DNA of 64,000 nt from Ruegeria conchae (GTDB lineage: Bacteria; Pseudomonadota; Alphaproteobacteria; Rhodobacterales; Rhodobacteraceae): assembly GCF_000192475.1 (NCBI RefSeq), contig NZ_AEYW01000006.1, positions 744,001 to 808,000 on the forward strand, in the 5' to 3' direction. Positions 9,420 through 19,259 of this stretch are shown here, in pieces (within the stretch, counting starts at the first letter, position 1; every line of letters starts with the position of its first letter). Both the position numbers and the translations under genes were made by a program. The notes beneath the pieces were generated by a model. The model did no database searches. It worked only from the letters and a program-made list of their open reading frames with translations, and was not told the origin of the DNA.

Positions 9420-10418
9420 ATGAAACCGACCATCGCCCCCTATCCACTGACGCGGTTCCGCCGGGCCCGTCAATCCGAGGCGATCCGGGGGTTGGTGCGC
9501 GAGAACACCCTGACCGTCGATGACTTTATCTGGCCGATTTTTGTGCGCGATGGTGAAGGTATCGAAGAGCCCGTGCCCTCCATGCCCGGGGTCATGCGGC
9601 GTTCGGTTGATTTGATCGCAAAAGCAGCTATCGAGGCACAGGCGCTTGGAATACCGGCTATCTGTATCTTCCCATACACCGATCAGGCGCTGAAATCCGA
9701 AGATTGTGCCGAAGCGTGGAACCCCGACAACTTGTCCAATCGCGCTATTCGGGCGGTCAAAGAAGCGGCACCAGATATCGCTGTAATGTCCGATGTAGCG
9801 CTGGATCCCTACAACATCAACGGCCATGACGGCTATGTTGTGGATGGCGAAATTGTGAATGATCAGACGGTCGAAGCGCTGGTTAAAATGACTCTGGCGC
9901 AAGCCGAAGCCGGTGCTGATATTATCGGCCCTTCAGACATGATGGATGGACGAATTGGCGCAATGCGTAGTGCGCTTGAGGCGGCAGGGTATCACAACGT
10001 CATGATCCTCAGCTACGCCGCCAAATATGCCAGCGCGTTTTACGGCCCGTTCCGTGACGCTGTTGGGGCCTCGGGCGCACTGACCGGGGACAAGAAGACC
10101 TATCAGATGGATCCCGCAAACTCGAACGAGGCGCTGCGTCTGATCGAACGCGACCTGACCGAGGGCGCAGATATGGTCATGATCAAGCCAGGGATGCCCT
10201 ACTTGGATATTTGCCGCCGGGCAAAAGACAGCTTTGGCGCGCCGACCTACGCGTATCAGGTCTCGGGTGAATACGCGATGATACAGGCGGCAGCCCAAAA
10301 CGGCTGGATCGACGGCGAAAAGGTGATGCTTGAAAGCCTGCTGGCTTTCAAACGCGCGGGATGTGATGGCATTCTGACGTATTTTGCGCCAGAGGCCGCG
10401 CGCATTTTGAACGGCTAA
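9420..10418 (+). CDS. hemB: Porphobilinogen synthase (delta-aminolevulinic acid dehydratase)
   Basis: A 332-residue HemB, which condenses two 5-aminolevulinate molecules to porphobilinogen for heme, siroheme and bacteriochlorophyll synthesis. The two active-site lysines are visible: K202 in SYAAKYASAFYG and K256 in MVMIKPGMPYLD, the latter being the Schiff-base residue. The metal-site loop reads SDVALDPYNINGHDG, with Asp/Asn rather than the Cys triad of zinc enzymes, so this is the Mg-type. I chose ATG 9420, preceded by AAGGAG at 9406-9411; the frame is open further upstream but without ribosome site or homology. It stands alone between unrelated genes. Confidence 0.96.
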   Translation: MKPTIAPYPLTRFRRARQSEAIRGLVRENTLTVDDFIWPIFVRDGEGIEEPVPSMPGVMRRSVDLIAKAAIEAQALGIPAICIFPYTDQALKSEDCAEAWNPDNLSNRAIRAVKEAAPDIAVMSDVALDPYNINGHDGYVVDGEIVNDQTVEALVKMTLAQAEAGADIIGPSDMMDGRIGAMRSALEAAGYHNVMILSYAAKYASAFYGPFRDAVGASGALTGDKKTYQMDPANSNEALRLIERDLTEGADMVMIKPGMPYLDICRRAKDSFGAPTYAYQVSGEYAMIQAAAQNGWIDGEKVMLESLLAFKRAGCDGILTYFAPEAARILNG

Positions 10419-10561
10419 CGCCTCAGATTGTCGCGACTTTTCGCCGATCTGCCGCGCATGCAGCACAGCTTTCCCGTGACAGGCGGGCGCAATCGGCGTA
10501 TTCTTGCAAACAAGATCGGGAAGACCCGACAAATCAGGCACATACACAGAGACAGAGAAAC

Positions 10562-11137
10562 ATGAGCAGCTCAAACTCCCTCCGACTAAGCCGTCGCGGC
10601 TTTGCATTTGGCATGGCCGGACTGACGCTAACAGCCGCCTGCGGCAATGGCGTCGGGAATTCCAATGCGGTGGCGCTTGATGCCCGTGTTGATGCGACGC
10701 TAAACGAAATGTACAGCAAGTACCCTAATACCGTTGATATCGCCAACAAGGCTAACGGGATGCTGGTCATGCCATTGATCACCGACGCCGGGTTAATCTT
10801 CTTCGGTGGTGCCTATGGTCAGGGTGCGCTGCGCATTCAGGGTGCTACGGTTGATTACTATTCGGCCATTTCCGGCACGGCGGGCCTACAGATCGGCGCA
10901 CAACAATATGCACATGTTCTATTCTTCATGACCGAGGACGCGCTGAATGACTTCCGCCGATCCAGCGGTTGGACCGCAGGCGCCGATATCGGATATGTCG
11001 TTGACGCAACCGGTGAGTCGCTTTCGACAGATACCAATCAATTGGGCAAACCAGTGCTAGCAGCGGTCTTTGGGCAGGCGGGTCTGAAATTCGGTGCAAC
11101 CATAGAGGGCACCAAATACACACGCATCATTCCCTGA
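10562..11137 (+). CDS. SYLF/YSC84-domain lipoprotein
   Basis: A 191-residue exported lipoprotein. The N-terminus has a twin-arginine-like SRRGFAFG followed by a hydrophobic stretch and lipobox TAAC (Cys 27), so Tat-dependent export is possible. The mature part from about residue 60 onward (NKANGMLVMP, IGAQQYAHVLFFMTEDALNDF, ATIEGTKYTRI) matches the SYLF/YSC84 lipid-binding domain found in bacterial envelope proteins. No enzymatic residues are recognised. It is a monocistronic gene followed by a strong rho-independent terminator. Confidence 0.75.
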   Translation: MSSSNSLRLSRRGFAFGMAGLTLTAACGNGVGNSNAVALDARVDATLNEMYSKYPNTVDIANKANGMLVMPLITDAGLIFFGGAYGQGALRIQGATVDYYSAISGTAGLQIGAQQYAHVLFFMTEDALNDFRRSSGWTAGADIGYVVDATGESLSTDTNQLGKPVLAAVFGQAGLKFGATIEGTKYTRIIP

Positions 11138-11164
11138 TTTACGAGCCCCCCTTCCCCCTCAGAG

Positions 11165-11200
11165 AAGCCCTGCTACATCTTGTGGCAGGGCTTTTAGATT
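11165..11200 (+). terminator. Rho-independent terminator after SYLF lipoprotein gene
   Basis: A perfect 9-bp stem, AAGCCCTGC (11165-11173) with GCAGGGCTT (11185-11193), closes an 11-nt loop and is followed by a T-rich tail. It lies 28 bp after the stop codon and isolates the lipoprotein gene from the acylase gene downstream. Confidence 0.85.
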
Positions 11201-11300
11201 TTATGGATTTCACACATATTCCTGTGGCATTCCTCTTTCGGTCCTGATGGGCTTCCAGTAACCTCTGCGCAAACGAATATACAGATTTCTTGGGGGACAG

Positions 11301-13763
11301 ATGGGTCTGGTCTTTCGCTGGCTGGTGAGAATTACGACGGGCCTGATCCTGCTTTTGGTCGCAGCAATCGGGCTGATCTATTTTCTGGCCAGCCAGTCCC
11401 TGCCCGAATATGATCAAACTCTTGAAGTTGAAGGGATTACCGCCCCAGTCGAGATCGTCCGCGACACCGCGAACGTACCACATGTCATGGGCCAATCCGA
11501 CCCGGATGTATTCTTTGGCATTGGATATGCCCATGCGCAGGACCGGCTTTGGCAAATGACCGTTCTGCGCCGGACCGTACAGGGCCGATTGTCCGAAATA
11601 TTCGGCCAGCGAACAGTCCATATCGACAAACTCTTGCGACGACTGGACCTTTATGGACTTGCCCATCGATCTGTCGACGTACAAGACGATTACACGCTTG
11701 CCGCATTGCGCGCCTATTCTGCTGGAATTAACGCCCGGCTGACCGAAATAAACGAACAGGCGCTAGGTCGTGGCGCGCCCGAGATGTTCTTGTTCAACGC
11801 GCCGGTCCCGCCATGGCAGCCCGGCGACAGTCTGGCCATCATGAAACTGATGAGTTTGCAGTTGTCCGGCCACCTTGCGGATGAGGTTCTGCGTGCCCGA
11901 ACTTCTCTGATCTTGGACGACCCAGCACGTTTGGCTGACATTCTGCCCGATGTCCCTGGCCCCGGGATCGCGGCGCTACCTGAATATGCCGCTCTGTTTC
12001 CGAACCTCCCGCGGTATGCGCAGGGAGCTTCGATGCCTGACACGCCGCTGTCACCTTTCCCCCAGCGCGGATTGGCAGGTGCGTCAAATGCCTGGACCGC
12101 CGCGCCGTCTCGTTCGGCCAGCGGTGGCACCTTATTGGCCAACGACCCCCATCTGGGCTTCACCGCACCCGGCATCTGGTATCTAGCCCGGCTCGAGCTT
12201 GCCAAAGGCGGAGTGATTGGCGCGACGATCCCCGGTATTCCTGCGATTTCAGCCGGGCGGAGCGAGCGCTTGGGATGGGGTCTGACCTCATCTTATCTGG
12301 ACGATCAGGACGTCCATATCGAACAGTTGAACCCCGAGAACCCAGAAGAATACCTGACCCCAGACGGATATAAGCGCTTCCAAACCCGGCCTTCGATCAT
12401 CGAGATCAAGGACGCGGCCCCGATCACTTTGACCCTGCGTTGGACCGAGAACGGCCCCGTTTTACCGGGCACGCATTACCATCTGGAGACCATTACGCCT
12501 CCGGGGCATGTGGCCTCCCTGTCATGGAGTGCGCTCAGTCCCCTCGACACCTCGATGAGTGCGTCTTTGGCGCTGATGAATGCAGATACCGTTCGGCAGG
12601 CCATCAATATAGCCGAAGATTACATCGCGCCGTCACAGAACCTGTCACTGGTCGATCGAAACACGATCGGTTTGAAACTGATCGGTGCCATGCCCCGGCG
12701 AGACCTTAACAACCAAAGTCGTGGCCGTATTCCAACCCCCGGGTGGCTGGAACGAAACCGCTGGCAGGGCCGGTTGCCTTATGCGGACAACCCGGAATTT
12801 GTTACCCCAGCGGGCGGTGTACTGGGCAATACAAATAACAAGATCATTGATCGCCCGTTCCCAGATCATGTCTCATATGAGTGGGGTGACACCCAGCGCG
12901 TTCACCGTTGGGAACGCCTGATGCAATCGCGCGAAGTGCACACCCGCGACAGCTTTATCGAGGCACAGCTGGATACGGTCAGCTTTACGGCTCGATCCTT
13001 GTTGCCGCTGATCGGTGCTGATCTCTGGTTCACCGGAGAGTCCGCGCCTGATGGCACACCGGAACGTCAGCGGCAAATCGCGCTGGATTTGCTGGCCAAT
13101 TGGAACGGTGAGATGAATGAGCATCTGCCCGAGCCATTGATTTACGCTGCCTGGCTGCGGGCACTGCAAATCCGTCTGATATCGGATGAGCTTGGCCCCT
13201 TGGCGGCGGAATACAAACATGTCGAACCATTGTTCATCGAGCGTGTTTACCGTGATATCGATGGTGCTTCGGTCTGGTGCGACGTGCGTCAGAGCGCCCC
13301 TGCCGAGACATGCACAGACATGGCTCGGCTGGCGCTGGATGACGCAATCATCTGGATTTCGGAACGATATGGCTCAGCGCTGGAATCTTTGCGTTGGGGT
13401 GATGCCCATCAGGCGACCCACGACCACCCCGTGCTGGGCGAAGTACCGGTACTGCGTTTCTTCGTAAACATCCGCCAGTCGACCAGCGGCGGCGACAATA
13501 CCTTGTTGCGCGGCCGCACTTCGGGCGAAGGTCCAGATCCATTCCAGAATGTGCACGGCGCAGGATATCGTGGCGTATATGATTTCGCCGATCCGGACAG
13601 TTCAGTATTCATCACGGCCACTGGTCAGTCTGGCCATTTTTTGTCGCGCTACTACGATGATCAGGCCCAGTTGTGGCGCCGGGGCGAATACATTCCCATG
13701 TCGTTGGATATCGGTCTTGCCCGCGCCGCGGCAGTTGGTGTGACCGTGCTCAACCCACGCTGA
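11301..13763 (+). CDS. Penicillin acylase family N-terminal-nucleophile hydrolase
   Basis: An 820-residue member of the penicillin amidase family (cephalosporin acylases, aculeacin and AHL acylases). A hydrophobic segment at residues ~11-30 anchors or exports it. The precursor normally self-cleaves just before the nucleophile serine; here GAS-NAW places that serine at residue 262, followed by LANDPHLGF, a conserved beta-subunit stretch. The region before 262 would be the alpha chain plus spacer. Natural substrates in this family are amides such as N-acyl homoserine lactones or acylated peptides; sequence alone cannot separate these. The ATG at 11301 follows TTGGGGGAC. It is monocistronic. Confidence 0.88.
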   Translation: MGLVFRWLVRITTGLILLLVAAIGLIYFLASQSLPEYDQTLEVEGITAPVEIVRDTANVPHVMGQSDPDVFFGIGYAHAQDRLWQMTVLRRTVQGRLSEIFGQRTVHIDKLLRRLDLYGLAHRSVDVQDDYTLAALRAYSAGINARLTEINEQALGRGAPEMFLFNAPVPPWQPGDSLAIMKLMSLQLSGHLADEVLRARTSLILDDPARLADILPDVPGPGIAALPEYAALFPNLPRYAQGASMPDTPLSPFPQRGLAGASNAWTAAPSRSASGGTLLANDPHLGFTAPGIWYLARLELAKGGVIGATIPGIPAISAGRSERLGWGLTSSYLDDQDVHIEQLNPENPEEYLTPDGYKRFQTRPSIIEIKDAAPITLTLRWTENGPVLPGTHYHLETITPPGHVASLSWSALSPLDTSMSASLALMNADTVRQAINIAEDYIAPSQNLSLVDRNTIGLKLIGAMPRRDLNNQSRGRIPTPGWLERNRWQGRLPYADNPEFVTPAGGVLGNTNNKIIDRPFPDHVSYEWGDTQRVHRWERLMQSREVHTRDSFIEAQLDTVSFTARSLLPLIGADLWFTGESAPDGTPERQRQIALDLLANWNGEMNEHLPEPLIYAAWLRALQIRLISDELGPLAAEYKHVEPLFIERVYRDIDGASVWCDVRQSAPAETCTDMARLALDDAIIWISERYGSALESLRWGDAHQATHDHPVLGEVPVLRFFVNIRQSTSGGDNTLLRGRTSGEGPDPFQNVHGAGYRGVYDFADPDSSVFITATGQSGHFLSRYYDDQAQLWRRGEYIPMSLDIGLARAAAVGVTVLNPR

Positions 13764-13867
13764 CAGTATCGGCAATTCCCCGCCCCTTTTTGCGCGCCGC
13801 GTGGACGTGGTTGATTGAATTCGCCTAAAATCAACGAGCCGTCGCATCGCACCAAAGGGGGAAATGC

Positions 13868-14263
13868 ATGGGCAGCCTTCGCGATATTTTGAATAATCTG
13901 GCGCGAGACTATGCCGTTGCGTGGAGTTCAGGCGACCCAGACGCGGTTGCCAGCTTCTTTTCGCCGGATGGTCAAATCAGCATCAATCGTGGCGAACCTC
14001 TGCAAGGACATGCCGCAATCGCAGAAATGGCGCGTCGTCTTTATGCGGATTTTCCCGATCTGGAAGTACGTTGCGACATGATGCGGTGGGCTGGATCACA
14101 TGCCCTGTTCGTCAGAACGCTCGAAGGGCATCATCACGCCACTGGTAACCGCGTTGTCACGCGTGGATGGGAGCAGTGGGAACTGACATCGGACAACAAG
14201 ATCAAAACTTCGCTGGAATGGTTCGATGCACAAGAGCGGCAAAGCCAGATTGATGGTGTCTGA
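13868..14263 (+). CDS. SnoaL-like/NTF2-fold polyketide-cyclase family protein
   Basis: A 131-residue single-domain protein with the NTF2-like pattern: an N-terminal helix (LARDYAVAWSSGDPDAVASFF), then SPDGQISINRGEPLQGHAAIAEMARRL and a strand-rich C-terminus. Members include SnoaL cyclases, ketosteroid isomerase relatives and many uncharacterised ester-carrying proteins. No defining catalytic Asp/His pair is certain. The start has a good AAAGGGGG site 6-8 bp upstream. It is convergent with the ABM-domain gene. Confidence 0.7.
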   Translation: MGSLRDILNNLARDYAVAWSSGDPDAVASFFSPDGQISINRGEPLQGHAAIAEMARRLYADFPDLEVRCDMMRWAGSHALFVRTLEGHHHATGNRVVTRGWEQWELTSDNKIKTSLEWFDAQERQSQIDGV

Positions 14264-14279
14264 AACGCGTCCGCACGCC

Positions 14280-14570
14280 TTACTCTGAAGTCACAATGTA
14301 TTCACGGGGAATGCCTTGCGTGATCCGATACCAGTCCGAGTTTTTCGTCCTGTTCTGGTGCGCCTCAAAGGCCGCCCTGTTTGCAAACACCTCGGACACT
14401 TCAAACCGACCGGGCTGGTTGGCATCTTCGCAGACTTCGAATGAGATACACCCCACCTCTGCACGGGTCAGTGAAATATGAGCAGGCAGCGCTTGTCGCA
14501 CCTGTTCCAACCGGTCGTGAGGCACCGTAATATGACCACGCAAATGAACCTTCTTTTCAGCCTTTGTCAT
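14280..14570 (-). CDS. Antibiotic biosynthesis monooxygenase (ABM) domain protein
   Basis: A 96-residue dimeric alpha+beta barrel protein of the ABM/quinol monooxygenase (YgiN-like) group. It shows HLRGHITVPHDRLEQVRQAL at the first strand-helix unit, then CISFEVCEDANQPGRF and EVFANRAAFEAHQ, the typical second half. I start it at ATG 14570, since the upstream in-frame TTG (14576) is closer to the GGGG ribosome site than expected. The family includes quinol monooxygenases and heme-degrading enzymes, but many members have no known reaction. It follows hflX on the same strand with a 32-bp gap. Confidence 0.75.
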   Translation of the reverse strand: MTKAEKKVHLRGHITVPHDRLEQVRQALPAHISLTRAEVGCISFEVCEDANQPGRFEVSEVFANRAAFEAHQNRTKNSDWYRITQGIPREYIVTSE

Positions 14571-14602
14571 CGACAACCCCTTTTATTGAGTGGGTCCAAA
14601 GT

Positions 14603-15874
14603 TCAAAGCGCGGCGAAGCGGGCCGCTTGTTTGTCAGTCCAAAGCACAGTGATTTCGAAACCATCCTCAGTCTGCTCTTCGGATCTCACGACTTCCTGAC
14701 GGAACAACCATGCCCGCTTTTGACCTTCAGCGAACGTCAAAGAGAGTGTTGATTCATGCCGGGCGCCCTGCAGGATCGTGGCAATTTCAGACAAAAGAGG
14801 CGCAATCCCCTCGCCTGTTACCGCCGAAATCGCAAATATTGCCGGATCACGCTCGGCTCGAGCCAGCGTGGCCTGGCGATCCTCGGAACTGAGAAGATCA
14901 ATTTTGTTCCAGACTTCCAGCCGGGGCCGGTCATCCTCGACCCCAAGAGAGGTCAAAATCGTCTCGACATCCTGCGCCTGCGCTTCGGTTTCTTCATGAC
15001 TAATGTCTCGAAGATGAACCACAAGATCGGCACCCAAAACCTCTTCCAACGTGGCGCGGAATGCGGCGACCAGTTCTGTCGGCAGGTTCGAGATGAAACC
15101 CACGGTGTCCGAAAGGATCACTTCGGGACCATCTGGCAGTTCGACCCGCCGCATTGTGGGATCAAGCGTAGCAAAGAGCATATCTCTTGCCATTACCTTG
15201 GCGCCAGTCAGGCCATTGAATAGCGTGGATTTTCCAGCGTTGGTGTAGCCGACCAATGCAACGATTGGGTACGGAACCTTGGCCCGTGCGGCGCGGTGCA
15301 ACGTGCGGGTCTTGACCACTTTCTGCAGCTGCCGCCGTAGACGCACCAATTGTTCATCGATCGCACGCCGGTCCGCTTCGATCTGGGTTTCACCCGGCCC
15401 GCCGACAAATCCCAATCCGCCACGCTGCCGTTCAAGGTGGGTCCAGGCCCGCACCAATCGCGTTCGTTGATAGCTGAGTGCCGCCATCTCGACTTGTAGC
15501 ACCCCTTCGCGGGTACGCGCACGATCACTGAAAATCTCCAGGATTAGCCCGGTTCGATCGAGGATTTTGACCTTCCAGGCCTTTTCAAGATTTCGTTGCT
15601 GAACAGGCGTGACTGGCCCGTCGATCAGAACCAGTTCCACTTCGTTCTCGTGGAAACGCTCACCCAACTCTTCGATCTTGCCGCTGCCGAACAGCAATCC
15701 CGCCTGAGCCCGCTGTAAACGTACAACTTCGGACCCGACCACATCCAGATCGGGCAAAGCGGCAGCCAATGCCACCGCCTCTTCCAGCGCCGGTTCTGGA
15801 ACGCGGCGCTGTTCATCTGATTTGATTTCCGGATGCAGCACCCAAGCGCGGGTGCGCGTCCTATCATGTTCCAT
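14603..15874 (-). CDS. hflX: GTPase HflX (ribosome-splitting/rescue factor)
   Basis: A 423-residue HflX. The N-terminal nucleotide-binding subdomain has GSGKIEEL and IDGPVTPVQQRNLEK, followed by a helical linker with the glycine-rich GGLGFVGGPGETQIE signature. The Ras-like G domain carries G1 GYTNAGKST, G3 DTVGF and G4 NKID. HflX binds the 50S subunit and splits stalled or heat-damaged 70S ribosomes. ATG 15874 overlaps the hfq stop by one base (TGATG), so it is translationally coupled to hfq; a TTG one codon upstream is not preferred. Confidence 0.96.
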   Translation of the reverse strand: MEHDRTRTRAWVLHPEIKSDEQRRVPEPALEEAVALAAALPDLDVVGSEVVRLQRAQAGLLFGSGKIEELGERFHENEVELVLIDGPVTPVQQRNLEKAWKVKILDRTGLILEIFSDRARTREGVLQVEMAALSYQRTRLVRAWTHLERQRGGLGFVGGPGETQIEADRRAIDEQLVRLRRQLQKVVKTRTLHRAARAKVPYPIVALVGYTNAGKSTLFNGLTGAKVMARDMLFATLDPTMRRVELPDGPEVILSDTVGFISNLPTELVAAFRATLEEVLGADLVVHLRDISHEETEAQAQDVETILTSLGVEDDRPRLEVWNKIDLLSSEDRQATLARAERDPAIFAISAVTGEGIAPLLSEIATILQGARHESTLSLTFAEGQKRAWLFRQEVVRSEEQTEDGFEITVLWTDKQAARFAAL

Positions 15875-16113
15875 CAAGAGGCGTCTTCGCCCTCATACAG
15901 GCTGATCGGCTGTGATGGCATGATGGTCGAAATCGCGTGTTTGTAGACCAGCTGCGACTGTCCGTCGCGGCGCAACAACACACAAAAATTATCGAACCAG
16001 GTGATTACACCCTGCAATTTCACGCCATTGATCAGGAATATCGTGACCGGGACTTTTGCTTTCCGTACATTATTCAGGAACGCGTCCTGCAGATTCTGTC
16101 TGTCCGAAGCCAT
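15874..16113 (-). CDS. hfq: RNA-binding protein Hfq
   Basis: A 79-residue Hfq, the short form common in alphaproteobacteria. The Sm1 motif is [27 protein letters not shown] and the Sm2 motif contains [10 protein letters not shown], the proximal-face sequence that binds U-rich RNA ends; Q8 near the N-terminus is also conserved. It acts as a hexameric ring pairing small RNAs with mRNAs. The gene is directly coupled to hflX and lies 132 bp downstream of trkH, enough space for its own promoter. Confidence 0.97.
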   Translation of the reverse strand: MASDRQNLQDAFLNNVRKAKVPVTIFLINGVKLQGVITWFDNFCVLLRRDGQSQLVYKHAISTIMPSQPISLYEGEDAS

Positions 16114-16245
16114 ATTGTTTTAATCTCGCCATTGTTCTTGCTACGCGCTGCGGACCAACGCGCTCCCTCCGGCGGAGTATGGAGTGGTGCGCGCAGATAT
16201 TCCAGATGAAAAATCATGCAGTAACAGCAGACGCCTGCCGTAGGG

Positions 16246-17787
16246 TCAATCGCGCCACAGGGTTGGTGTAATCAGTGCGACGATCGCCAGGGTTTCCAAA
16301 CGGCCAATAACCATTGCGGCGCAAACTGTCAGTTTGGCTGCACCTGACAGATCTATAAGTCGAATGGGGACATCAGTTGCCAATTCAATCAGCGGCCCAG
16401 TTGTGCTCAGCGCCGCAACGCTCAGCACCATCGCCTGCTCAAACCCGACCCCCATGGCGGCCAGCAGCAAATCGAACAGAGCCAACGTCAAAGCAAACAT
16501 CATCAGGAAGATCCAGGCGATGAAGGCCCCGTCGCTTTGGATACGTCGGTTGCCTCCGCCTTCGCCGCTGACAGAAGACGGATAGATCAGTCGGTCAATT
16601 TCGCGCTTACCATTCAGATAAAGTGCAAAAACGCGCAGCAGTTTGACCCCTCCTGCGGTTGTTGCAACACCGCCGCCAATCAACGCCAAACCCATCAGGA
16701 TCAAACCAGGTGTCCCGAGGCCCGATAGTTGCTGCGCATCGTTCCAATTCGCGCTTTCAAATCCGGCTGTTGTCAGGAAAGACATTCCAGTGAACACCAT
16801 TCCCCAGGCCACGTGCAACGCCTGCACAATCTCGATCTGAATACCAAGCTCGGCCGTTCCCGCCAGAACTCGGATAAACAACAATACCGCAACCGCCAGC
16901 ACGATAAAGATACCGATCCGAAACTCAGGGTCTTTGTCCAGCCGCGAATAGCCCGAGGTCGCTGTATCGGTCGAAAAGGTCAGCCGCGACAACGCGAAGA
17001 AAAGGAACAGGAACATGATAGCTTCGCCGGTTATACCTGCTGTTGATCCTTCCAGCCCGCCCACAGGCGAAATACCCGAGGTCGCCATCACCGACATTGC
17101 GTGACACACTGCGGTTAAGCCTTGTTCGCCTGCGATCAGCAAAAGAACCCAGATCACCGCTGTCAATCCGGCATAAATCGGAGCCAAAGCGCGCGACACG
17201 CGGATCAGATGGCCTCTTGGATCGGTCTTTTCGCTTTGGGCAACGCCCGAGACCGGTCGACCAGGTTGCCCTTTTGCGGTTACCTCAAATCCACCCAACG
17301 ACAAAGGCGCGAGGATGGCCGCTGCAGAAATCCACATCAACAGCCCCCCCATCCATCCAACCAAAGCGCGCCACAAATGCAGCGGTGCAGACAGACGCTG
17401 GGGATCCGGGAACAGGTCAGCGCCGGTTGTTGTCAGCGCACTGACCATATCAAAATAAGCATTTAGAAAACTGGTTGTTCCCAGTGCATCATGAAACGGT
17501 ATGGCCAGAAAGATCGGCAACAAGGTGAACGCGGCAAGTAGAACCGCCAATTGGCCAAGCGTCCCGCGCCGGGGTTTTCGGTTCGACATCGCAAGCGCAA
17601 TGATCAAGACAGCGAACACACCTAACAGCCCGGAATAAAAGAAAGATCGTGAGGTATCGTGATCATCCAGTGCCAGCGCGTAGGCAGCGGGAATCCACAT
17701 CGACAGCGCGACAATTCCCCAGATCATCAGCAACAGCGGTAGTCGCCGCAATACTCCGATCCGTTGCTGTCCACGTGCCTGCAACAT
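16246..17787 (-). CDS. trkH: Trk potassium uptake channel subunit TrkH
   Basis: A 513-residue integral membrane protein with the four-fold M1-P-M2 layout of TrkH/KtrB potassium transporters. Filter-like loops include TTTGADLFPDP, MATSGISPVGG, FLTTAGFES and STTGP, each with the conserved glycine. It forms the pore and depends on the cytoplasmic NAD/ATP-binding TrkA. The start codon overlaps the trkA stop by one base (TGATG). The trkA-trkH-hfq-hflX order is standard in this bacterial order. Confidence 0.94.
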   Translation of the reverse strand: MLQARGQQRIGVLRRLPLLLMIWGIVALSMWIPAAYALALDDHDTSRSFFYSGLLGVFAVLIIALAMSNRKPRRGTLGQLAVLLAAFTLLPIFLAIPFHDALGTTSFLNAYFDMVSALTTTGADLFPDPQRLSAPLHLWRALVGWMGGLLMWISAAAILAPLSLGGFEVTAKGQPGRPVSGVAQSEKTDPRGHLIRVSRALAPIYAGLTAVIWVLLLIAGEQGLTAVCHAMSVMATSGISPVGGLEGSTAGITGEAIMFLFLFFALSRLTFSTDTATSGYSRLDKDPEFRIGIFIVLAVAVLLFIRVLAGTAELGIQIEIVQALHVAWGMVFTGMSFLTTAGFESANWNDAQQLSGLGTPGLILMGLALIGGGVATTAGGVKLLRVFALYLNGKREIDRLIYPSSVSGEGGGNRRIQSDGAFIAWIFLMMFALTLALFDLLLAAMGVGFEQAMVLSVAALSTTGPLIELATDVPIRLIDLSGAAKLTVCAAMVIGRLETLAIVALITPTLWRD

Positions 17788-19163
17788 CAGAAGAAATCGA
17801 TCGAGACCTGCATCAGACGTTCAACCTCGGGCACGTCTTTGGCCATAGCAAAGATTGCTACGACATCCTTCTCGTCAATGCGGAGGCTTCCAGTTGGGCG
17901 CAGCACCTCGTCGCCTTTGCGGACGGCACCGACCAATACGCCCTCGGGGAAATCAATATCACGCAGCTTTTGCCCCGCCATCGGAGAAGTCGACAGGACT
18001 TCGGCCTCAATAACTTCGGCTTCGGCGTCGCCAATAGAATAAACCTGACGCACCCGACCGTGACGGATGTGGCGCAGGATCGAACTTACTGTTGTCGCAC
18101 GCGGATTGATATAAGCGTCGATTCCCAGCGGCCCCATCAGGGCGACCATACTGGGGTCATTGATCAAAGCGATGGCCAGCGGGCAGCCCTCGCCCTTGGC
18201 ACGCACCGCAGCCAACATGTTGGTGCGATCGTCGTCTGTGACTGCCAGCATCGCATCGGCGCGTTCAATACCTGCCTCGCTCAGCAAAGACGAATCCAGA
18301 CCGTCGCCATTCAATACAATGGTGCGCTCCAGCCCCTCGGCAGCGATTTCAGCGCATCGACGGTCGCGCTCGATGATCTTGGCGCGGACGCGGCTTTCAC
18401 GTTCTTCCAGCGTGCGCGCAACTTCCAACCCGACATTTCCGCCACCCACGATGACGACTCGATCTTGCTGACGTTGGGCTTTGCCGAACACCTCCATCGT
18501 GCGGTCCACATCCTTGACGCTGGTAAAGACATAGCATTCGTCGCCAACAAACAGCTGATCCTCGGATTCAGGCGCGAACAACGTCCCTTCACGACGAACA
18601 CCAACAACGATTGAACTGAGCGTCGAGAACAAATCAGTCAGCTGGCGCAGAGGCGTGTTGACGATTGGACAGTCTTCTTCAACCCGAATACCCAACAGCT
18701 GCGCCTTACCGTCCATGAAAATCTCGGTATCGAAAGCCGACGGAGCCGACAGACGGCGCATTGCAGCGGCAGCGACCTCGCGTTCAGGGCTGATTACCAC
18801 GTCGATGGGAAGATGATCGCGGCGATAAAGATCGGAGTGGATCGCTTCGAGATAGGATTTAGACCTCAGACGCGCGATCTTGCGCTGGATCGAAAAAACC
18901 GAGTGCGCCATCTGGCAGGTGACCATGTTCACCTCGTCCGAATGGGTCGCAGCAATGATCATATCAGCGTCGCGGGCCCCTGCCCGGTCCAGTACATCCG
19001 GATAACTGGCGAATCCAGCGATCCCCTGCACGTCCAGCGTCTCAGTCGCGCGACGCACCAGATCAGGGTTGTTGTCGACCACCGTTACATCGTTCAGTTC
19101 GCCCGAAAGGTGACGCGCAATCTGCCAGCCCACTTGGCCGGCACCGCATATGATGACCTTCAT
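17787..19163 (-). CDS. trkA: Trk potassium uptake regulatory subunit TrkA
   Basis: A 458-residue TrkA made of two tandem RCK units. The first Rossmann motif is GAGQVGWQIA at residues 6-15 and the second is GGGNVGLEVA at about 235-245; each is followed by a C-terminal RCK_C lobe. It binds NAD(H) and adenine nucleotides and gates TrkH. I set the start at ATG 19163, which gives the canonical MKVIICGAG N-terminus; the longer open frame to 19250 has no family match. It overlaps trkH by one base. Confidence 0.95.
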   Translation of the reverse strand: MKVIICGAGQVGWQIARHLSGELNDVTVVDNNPDLVRRATETLDVQGIAGFASYPDVLDRAGARDADMIIAATHSDEVNMVTCQMAHSVFSIQRKIARLRSKSYLEAIHSDLYRRDHLPIDVVISPEREVAAAAMRRLSAPSAFDTEIFMDGKAQLLGIRVEEDCPIVNTPLRQLTDLFSTLSSIVVGVRREGTLFAPESEDQLFVGDECYVFTSVKDVDRTMEVFGKAQRQQDRVVIVGGGNVGLEVARTLEERESRVRAKIIERDRRCAEIAAEGLERTIVLNGDGLDSSLLSEAGIERADAMLAVTDDDRTNMLAAVRAKGEGCPLAIALINDPSMVALMGPLGIDAYINPRATTVSSILRHIRHGRVRQVYSIGDAEAEVIEAEVLSTSPMAGQKLRDIDFPEGVLVGAVRKGDEVLRPTGSLRIDEKDVVAIFAMAKDVPEVERLMQVSIDFF

Positions 19164-19259
19164 ACTCTTGGCCTTTCTGCCTGAAATCTTTGAATGACAG
19201 ATGCCCCCAAAGCGGTCAATTGAATTGTCATGGATGACAAGCTGAGCCAAAGTAACTGT

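Noticed and set aside
17649..18614. 321-codon open frame on the plus strand
   Set aside because: Lies antisense to trkA and trkH, which have full-length family motifs; no ribosome site or recognisable domain.
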